DNA from: Stictocephala bisonia
Lineage: Eukaryota; Arthropoda; Insecta; Hemiptera; Membracidae
Assembly: GCA_035578905.1 (NCBI GenBank)
Contig: JAQJVL010000328.1
Coordinates: 682,001-746,000, forward strand
Direction of reading: 5' to 3'
Length of the DNA: 64,000 nucleotides
In this document: piece after piece, positions 37,501-46,500 of the stretch
How positions within the stretch are numbered: position 1 is the stretch's first letter
Layout of the letters: the number at the start of each line of letters is the position of its first letter
Translations under genes and position numbers: made by a program
The notes under the pieces: generated by a model
Seen by the model: the letters and a program-made list of their open reading frames with translations, nothing else
Told to the model about the DNA's origin: nothing
Databases searched by the model: none

Positions 37501-40500
37501 TTGAAATCAGAAAAGTCAAGTTTCCTCCATTTAACTATTATCCTAAATTTACCATAAACAAGTACATCACTTAACTAATTTACGACAAATTGTACATAAT
37601 GGTTGTGAAATAGATAAACTAATTATAATTTAACAATAAATATAATTAAGACTATAATGTTTCATGTTTGACCTTACGCATATAAAATAAAATAATATCT
37701 TATAGTTCATATTTAGTAATTGAATCTTATTAAATAAATTATCAGTAGATCACAATAAATAATGGCATATTTAACTACAAGTTGTAATGTACGTATAGTT
37801 TAAACTATAAAACAATTTTAAATGTTTTATTAACCGTAAAACTTTTTATCATAAAAATTATTGTGGCCTAATAAACTGTCTAAAATCATAATGATGGGGA
37901 TTTTTTATTAGAATTTTTAAAATATTTTGAATTCATCCACATTATACTCAAGAGTTCACTTTTTGGTAAATTTATCCTCTTTATGTCTTTCTAGACTCAA
38001 CCTTTTCAATTTTGTATGGTAGTTTGGCACTGAATACAAGCTCAAATTTTGAGTAGTTAATTATATGTTATTTTCTAAGAAATGTTTATTGCCAAAAAAG
38101 TTTAACGTTTTAAAATAAATGTTATACCAACAAATTGGGTATTTATAAAGTACTGACTAAGCCAAATTAAACATTTCTCCTAAATTCATTGATATGAACA
38201 ATTTTTCTGAATATTGAAAATATTTATATAGTGTAGATATTAAATATTTTCTCTGCAAAATCAACCCTTAAGGGTCAATTTTGGAATCAGAAAACTTAAG
38301 ATGAAATTAAGTATGAATTTTAAAATATAAAAAAAAAAAAGAAATAAATACTTGATAATATATTCAGACAGGTTAAAAGAGTATCGAATAAAAAATATTC
38401 CCAACTCTGGGAATTCCTGCTTTGCCTAAGGTTGTATGCAAATGAAAACATTTCAACAACTCTTCTGGATTCATATCATAACAATAACTGCCTTTTCAAA
38501 ACATTTAACGAATTCCCTTTGTGCTGGTTGTTTCAAAACTCAATTCAAGAGCAGTAACACCGATCTATTCTCTTGAAACTTTTATAATGAGTACTTATCG
38601 ATGCATTTGGATTTCATTCTACTCAATAAAGAATAAAAATAACAATAGCTTTACAATACTTTTTATTCCTTGCTGTAAAACAAATTCCTTACATATTTAC
38701 ATTCTTGTTTTTAAATACTCAAAAGTTAGAATAGTATAGATAAAGAGATAGATGTCAAAAGTCACCTGATATGATCTTAGGATGCCATTGTGGGCGTGTT
38801 GAGGAGGTGGCTTCCATTTAAGGTAGACCGCACTTGAGTTTAACAACACTGCTTCCATATGGCTTGGAGGTTCTGAAGGCACTGTGGAAAGCAGAGAGGT
38901 CATTTAATTAGCGGCAATATAATGAATATTTTTTTGTATAGTTCAAATTTGAATGCAAAAATAAGTTATTCAATAAGTAATGTATAACTTAATAAAATTG
39001 GTATTGTTGATAGTATCTAAAATATAATGTGAATTCTGTATATTGAAAAAATTGTTCATTTAACAATATTTTACACAGCTTAAAAAGAAAATTTACTTCC
39101 ATACACATCTCCCTAAGCTCAGCATAGAGCATAGTATAATGATGTAAATAACCTTACAGTGTATAATTCATGATTTGTTTTGATAAATTGTGAAAAAAGT
39201 GACATTCCTTGATGACTTCCTATTACCATCATCTCTATACCACTAGGGTAACAAAAAATATTATTAAAATTTGATGTATTCCTTAGAATTAGTTTCTTTG
39301 AACCAACAATTTATGGCCTGGTACAGCAATTTAAAATTACAGGTGTAGTAAATTTAAGTATATGTATAAAAAATTTAAATAGAAGTAAATAGAATTAACT
39401 ACAGTTTACAAACATACTAAAATGAATAACATTTCGATGTAACAAAATTATATTATATGGCGATGTGAGAAGGGACGTAGAGAAAGGAGGAAGGGTGTCA
39501 GCTGATGAGTGTGAGGGGGAACCGTGGAGAGGTAGATGAGGAGGCTAGTGAATACCCAGACCCAGGAATGAACTGGATAGGAGCAGATATGTATGTATGT
39601 TCATTGGCTCACTCACCGTCTTCCATGGTCCTAGCTGTACGAGAGTTTGAGGGACGCCCATCCACCTGTCTATAGAAGGGCACCAAGAAGAACTGGTAGC
39701 GGGTGTGTGGATTGAGTCCTGTCACCAGGAACCCAGAGGTGTCTCCAGTATGAAGGACAGAAAGGACGTTTGTGGTCCGAGCATGAGCATCCAGTCCTCT
39801 GGAGTAGATAAACACTCCCTCCACATAATCAGAACTTAGAATCTGAGAGAAAATAGAAACCATAACTTAACAGAAAGTAGAAATTAAAAATTAGAATTAA
39901 ATTTGTAATCTAAAAATAGAGGCTATCTCTAAAACCAATAATTTGACCTACTCAAGGATTTCCTATTCTTTCACTTTTGGTTAAAGTTATTTGGAAACAA
40001 ACAAACATTTTTCGATTAATTTAAGCACCATTTGTTGGTGCATATACAGACTTAAATCTGAATTTTATTCAATGAGTGAAGCACTATACTTAAATCAAGC
40101 TCAAAAGGGGTTTTAACTACAGAACATCCATAATGAAGTCCATGACTTAGTAACTGAACCACATGTCAATAAAATTAATTATTATTGTTAAAAAAATAAT
40201 AGTTTCATAAATTTCTCAATCATTGTTTATGAATAGTTTATTATTACAACCAGCTTACTGATAGCACAGATATAAGAGATAATACATACCAATATAAAAA
40301 AATTATTGAGCAGCACATTAAAAAAAGAAATTGCAATACTTCCTGCAATGATATATCAGATTATGCTCACTGTGCATTAACATAAAATGAAATGAAAGTA
40401 GTCAATAAATAACGTGAAACGATCATAAAGTGTACAAACCGTGTAATTAAGTCTCATTGATGAACGATAATTAATTTTACTGTTGGTGAATGCCTCATTT

Positions 40501-43500
40501 TAATATTTGATTGAAAAATATTTTCTAATAGAATTACACAAGTGTTTCGAATCATATTTATTAGAGAAAATGTATTACTAGAAGGAAATAGTTCACTATA
40601 TGGATTGTGATTTTTGGCATTTCATTGGTTCATGTAGTGGAATGAATTACCTGATTGATTATTTTTTCTGAGAAGGCTCAACGTTATGATTTTTTACCCT
40701 GCACATCTGATTTCTTACATACAATTCGCCCCTTTTGTCAGTGGTTAAGGCAATATTTAAGGTTTGAATCCCCAACAAAGCTAACTGTTGGTATTCCATT
40801 TGTTAACTAAAGTGTATACCTGTAGGCAAATGTTAACTGATGATTGAAGTTAAAAAAAAAAAAAAAAAAAAAAAAATAGTTCAATAATTTACAACATTAT
40901 TTTGACCTTTAATCTCATAGTAGTTCTTTTTACAGTTAGTGCTTACACTTCAAGCTAGTAATTTTATCTAATCCAACATCAGAATACAATTCGATAGCAA
41001 TTACTGTACTGTCCAAGTATAACAATTTTGTTATTAATACCTTTAATAATTTTAGACCTATTGCAGGTTAAGCCAATACTGACACTGATTCAAAATTCAA
41101 AGGCCAAGTTGTTTGGATTTTCTTAATATTGACTATAAATATAAGACTCAGTGATTGCCATCAACATGCACACTACTAGATAAGTCTAGAGCAGAGACTC
41201 AAACGCGGCCCTCAGGCCACATGCGGCCCTTAACACAGTTTTTGTGGCCCTTTCATTTATATAGAACTGCAATGATTTATTTAAGTAACAAACGCTTTGG
41301 TATTCTTATAAGCCACAAAAACACTCAGAATGGTTCGTCTTTGTTTTATTGCACTAAAATTAATTTTATTGCAGAGAGACAGACGATATGCAAGCTAGAA
41401 AACATACAAACAAACTATATGTACATGTTCTTGCGGCCCTTAGATTATTTTGAGAAAAGTAACAAAACTCTTCATGAAATCCTAGTGAGGAACCCTGGTC
41501 TAGAGTGTCCATATTTGGGGGTAGTCAGTTTATGAATGTTGTCCAGGAAAGACAACTGAGATCAGCCTTATCAATTAGCTAATCAGACCGATACTATGTG
41601 GTTTGGATTCCTTGTAAAGGTGTCCTGGCTATTGAGCTATTAATGAATGGCTCTTTTTAAGAACAGTCTACCTTAGTCAGTAACAATGACTACACTTGTT
41701 CATCTACACTCATTCCTCCCTTATATTGGCCCATATATCTACAATTGATGTCTTAGTAATAAAAAATGAATAAGTTAGCTTTATTTTCATCTCTAACATT
41801 ATTCCTGTACAAAGTTTACTGTTACAGGTCGGTGATAGCTTACCTCCCACCCCAACCTGACCGAGGTAGAGCTAACTGCCTGGGTGGCTGTGAGTTCCAC
41901 GACGTGCCCCGCAGACAGAGTAGCCCTTGCTTCCTTCACCCCCGGGTCCAGCTGAGGTGGTAGAGCCTGGAGTAGACTGAGACTAGGGGATGGTGGTGAG
42001 GGGGTTGACAGCCCGTGGGAGTTCTCCGCACGTACCAGAAATGTGTAAGCAAGGTTGGGTTGCAGGTAATGCTGGGTGTAGGTGGGCCCTGGTACTCGAC
42101 GGGCCACTATGACCCAGCCCCCTCCAGCTTGACCCAACGACATTGAACGGCTGAACATCTCTACCTATATGTTAAGAAGTGGATTTTAGTTCTGAGGCCA
42201 TTTAAAGCTATATGATTGTTAATCATATAACTTAATCGCCTTTTTTTATTTTTTTATTTAAATTTTTTTTATGTATAACATATTTCATTGGCCAAATTTA
42301 AGCACAACTAACTCATAAGCTTATCAATCTTTCAAAGGCCAAATTAAAATGTTTAGTCTAAAATTTAATTTTGTACTGAGCACAATTTAAATTTATCAAA
42401 TATTACAATATTCTTTTTTAAGTGATATTTAAATAGATATGCCCAAATCAATCATTCATTGCCATAAAAACACAGTTAAGCTTATAAATTTGAAAGTAAC
42501 TTTTTAAAATGGTAAATAATTTGTAATTTTTTATGAACATTTAGTAAACTGTCAAAAATGGTTAAATATTGTTTTGAAAACCAAGCAATAAAAAATATAT
42601 ATTTCACCAGGCTATATACTGTAAATTAAGCTTCTAATTGATTAATCTTGAAAATATATGAAAATTTGCAACTATGACAAAAATAGTTACTTAATAATAA
42701 TGTAAAATGAGGGAATATGAAATAAGTAGATACTTTAGGGGCCATCCCTAATTTACGTAACGCTAAAATCGGCCTTTTCAGACCCCCACCCCCGTAACGG
42801 ACTTGTAACGGTAGTATTAAACCCCCTCATAAATTATGTAACACTGTCACTAATCCCCCCCCCCCTAATTTTTGGCATCCACTTTCATGCATATTTTAAT
42901 TTATGATAAAGTAATTGTTTGGACTTTGTTCCGTTTGTTTTCTAATTGGAGGGGGAAGAGAAATATATATAACCAGAGATAAAGTAAGTATATACTATGT
43001 TTAGTCTGTGATATAACTTTAATATCTTTTCGAAAAAAAATCTTGTATTTTGGCGAAAAACAATAACATTTTGTGAATTAATTTAAACAAATTGCTGAGG
43101 TTTAATTGTTACGTAACGCTGCGTAGAACTCCCCTATCCCATAGTGGTGCATAAAGCTGCCAAAACTCCCCTCCCCCTTTCGGCGTTACGTAATTTAGGG
43201 ACGGCCCCATAGGTTCTACAAAAAAATTCCATTAGTAAACATATAATGACAATATTCACCTGATAGCCGAGGAGAGAGGAGGAGCCAATCTTGTTGTTCC
43301 TGGTCCAAGAGATGGTGAGGCTGGAGTCAGTGGTGTTGACCAGTGTGGGGCGGCTGGGTGGGCCTGGCAGTGTACTTGGCTCGGGACTACGGAAGAAGGC
43401 GGCGTTGGGATTGGTGCGCGACTCCAGGTTCAGTGTGGCACTCCATGTCGCCTTGCCACTGCGGGAAGACGCGACACAGGTGTACAGGCCCTCGTCTCCT

Positions 43501-46500
43501 TTCTCTAGATCTGGGCAGAAGTCACAGCTCTTCAATTTTTGTTTTTGTGTTACATATACTAGCATCAATTTCAGATTAGGAAAATGGAGTGAATGTAGAA
43601 ATAAAATTGGATAAAATAAGACGTAAAGATGAAATCATAACAAAGTAAACATTCAAACAATAATTATTGAAGTGGCAACACCAACAATTTACGCAAAATG
43701 GCCTTTACATGAAATACATTTTGAATTCCGTCCTTATAATATACGTTTTATATCGTTATTCATCAAGGCTTTCCAGATCTAGTACAAAAGCAGAAGTAAC
43801 CAAGAGAATGCACCCCTTATAAACTGTTCTCTTCCGAGTTTGCTTCAGTCGATTCTAACCTATTTTGACCCAATAATTAAATTAGAGCTTCCAGAATTTA
43901 TACTCTTTACGTTCTGCATGTTTACAGATGGTCGTTAAAGATATTATTTCATTTTCATATTTAATAAATAGATGACGATAACAATACAGCAGGTGATTAA
44001 AATTTCTGAATTAGTCAGTTATCTTGCTGCCTTCATTGCTACTCTAACACACAACTTCACGACTGTTTAAATTGTCAGATATTAAGTCTTATTGAACTCT
44101 TTTTTATTATTGATTACATCAAGAAATATTTACCACAGCAATTGAGCAATTTTTGTTTGTGATAAAGAAGTCAATAAACGTCTATTACTTACCATTGATT
44201 GTCAAAGTACCGTCAGAAGTTACGGTAATTTTAGGAGGGGCAGCAATAACAGGGACACCATCCTTATACCAGGTTATGACAGGAACAGGGCTTCCTGAGG
44301 CTCGGCAGGCCAGGCTGGCAGGGGTGTACAAGGGTAAGGTCTGGTTAGCAGGTCCTAACTCGATGATGGGAGGTGGGTGGTCATCAGGAGAGATCACTGT
44401 GAGGCGGGAGAACCAAGAGTCTGAGCCTGCAGCGTTGACTGCACTGCACATCGCCACCAGGCCCGAATCACTCTTCTGCGCATCCTGCAACGCACGACAG
44501 TGTATTTTAGTTGAAGGTTTTCCACTATTTGCAGAGCATTTACATACTAAAAAGCAACAATGCACATTATAATTCCAATTAGTATTTATATTATATTGTC
44601 AAATATATTTGTTAATTGCTAAAACTCTATATTAAGTTTTTTTTAAATCTATTATTTGTGATAAAATGATTTTCAACCAAGCTAATTCACTCCGGATCTT
44701 AGACACTATATATGTTATTTGTAATTTCTTTTTACAATTGCTATGATCGTCTTGTTAATGATTTGTATTCTCTTGTGTTTTCTTTTTCCTCTCCTATGGT
44801 CTGACATGTTTTCTGTGTTTGTCCCTACATTGGCTTGCGTGTTTTCTGAACTTGCTTTTTAGCTACATTTCAACTACGGTCAGCACCAAACGAAATTCCT
44901 CCGAGTCGGTTACTTTGAGGTGATTCTGATACACACATGCACTGCGGGAATTGCCTAAGAACTGACGAAGGGACAGTGATACTGGCCGATCTTCGTTCGG
45001 GTCTCTTGGTCAACTCGTTAAGTCTTCACATGGCAGGCGAGACATTTTGTCATTTCTTTCATTACATTACTTATGTTCAAGAAATAAATTTGATTCAAAA
45101 CAGAAAAAATTATATTTTTAAATCAAATTAAAACTATGATTGTTGTGAATACGAAAAACATTTAGACTAAGTCAATATAATAATTTTCATGTTTTATAAT
45201 TCAGTGATTTGTTTAAACAACGAGCTGATAACTGGAACTGTTCCACAATCAATATCACTCCTTATTTGGTTTATATATTGTTGTTATTCATAATAGTTGT
45301 TTTTTTAATTTTTTTTATGATTTGACTAAAATATTTAGGGTTATAATTTCTTTGTTTGTAGTAAATAATTAAAAATTAAAATAAACGACCCAATAATATA
45401 TTCCTTAGTTATATAGTTTTTTTTCTTTTATTATAAATAGGTTCTACACCTTTTAGAATTAAATTCCATAGAGATGAAATCAACCGTGTCGAGTTACCTT
45501 GATTGTGAGCAGGATATGACCCTCACTGGCGGTAGAAGCCCCATACCTCTGGGAGGACTCTCCCGGCAACAATAGGGTGTGATTGCCCTCAATGGTCCAA
45601 AACACGGTGGGGGAGGGCTTGCCCCTCACTCCACAGGCAAACACGGCGTCCTGGCCTTCGTCCACCGTCAACTCCTGGGGCCGAACCATGATCACTGGGG
45701 GCGCTGTGACAAGAGGATCTAATTGGCTTACAATGTAAATCTCTAGAGGGGGTTAGTTACAATGGGTGTATGTTTCCATTAATATACTGAAGGCTATTTG
45801 TTACAAAGCACCTATCACTTAAATGTAAGGTTATAATTGTTTTAACTGTTGGGAAGATCGTGGAATAAATTAAATTAGAGAATTGAAAATTTTAAGTTAT
45901 TTAATTGTACCTGGTCATAACCGTTTTCAAAATATAATCAAAATTATAGCAGTACTTTTGTTTAAGAAGAAAAAAATTATAACTTGTGATTAAACCACAA
46001 CATTTTAAACCCCATCATTGAATTAATATTTTGATAACCTAAACTGAATATGTCTAAAAACGTCTGTTCTTCGGTTCATGGCTACCAAACTATGGCGTCA
46101 TATAACTTATGAAGTATTACCTTTCGGAATTTGAATGAAGTGTACATTTATAATTGTTTGAATTCATAGTTTTTTTATGCACTAAGCACGTAATCATTAT
46201 TTCAAATAATAGCGTCAGTAATTCTAAGTAAAAATGTGGTGTTGGGATGTGTTGTGTCTGTACAATGATTATAAGATTATGAAAAGATTAATGTTCTTAT
46301 CTGGGCCTTGAGCACAACCTGACATTTGTTTTGATGGAACTCATGAGAGATTTTACTCTACATATATAACTATTACTGTAACCAGTTCTCTCGCATAACT
46401 AAAATTTCGTTTTCAAAATATTAAAAATGAGTAAATTTGTACTCTCAAAAATAAATTTGGGAATGATGATGAACACTACCGATAAGCTCCTTAGTATGAA

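Noticed and set aside
44185..44484. Degenerate Ig4 F-strand (DSGLVAMC) as a loss-of-function change
   Set aside because: The cysteine is kept and, as I recall, fly Robo has a similar arrangement, so it is probably a normal arthropod feature.
44153..44572. 139-codon plus-strand frame
   Set aside because: Antisense shadow of the robo Ig4/Ig5 exon.
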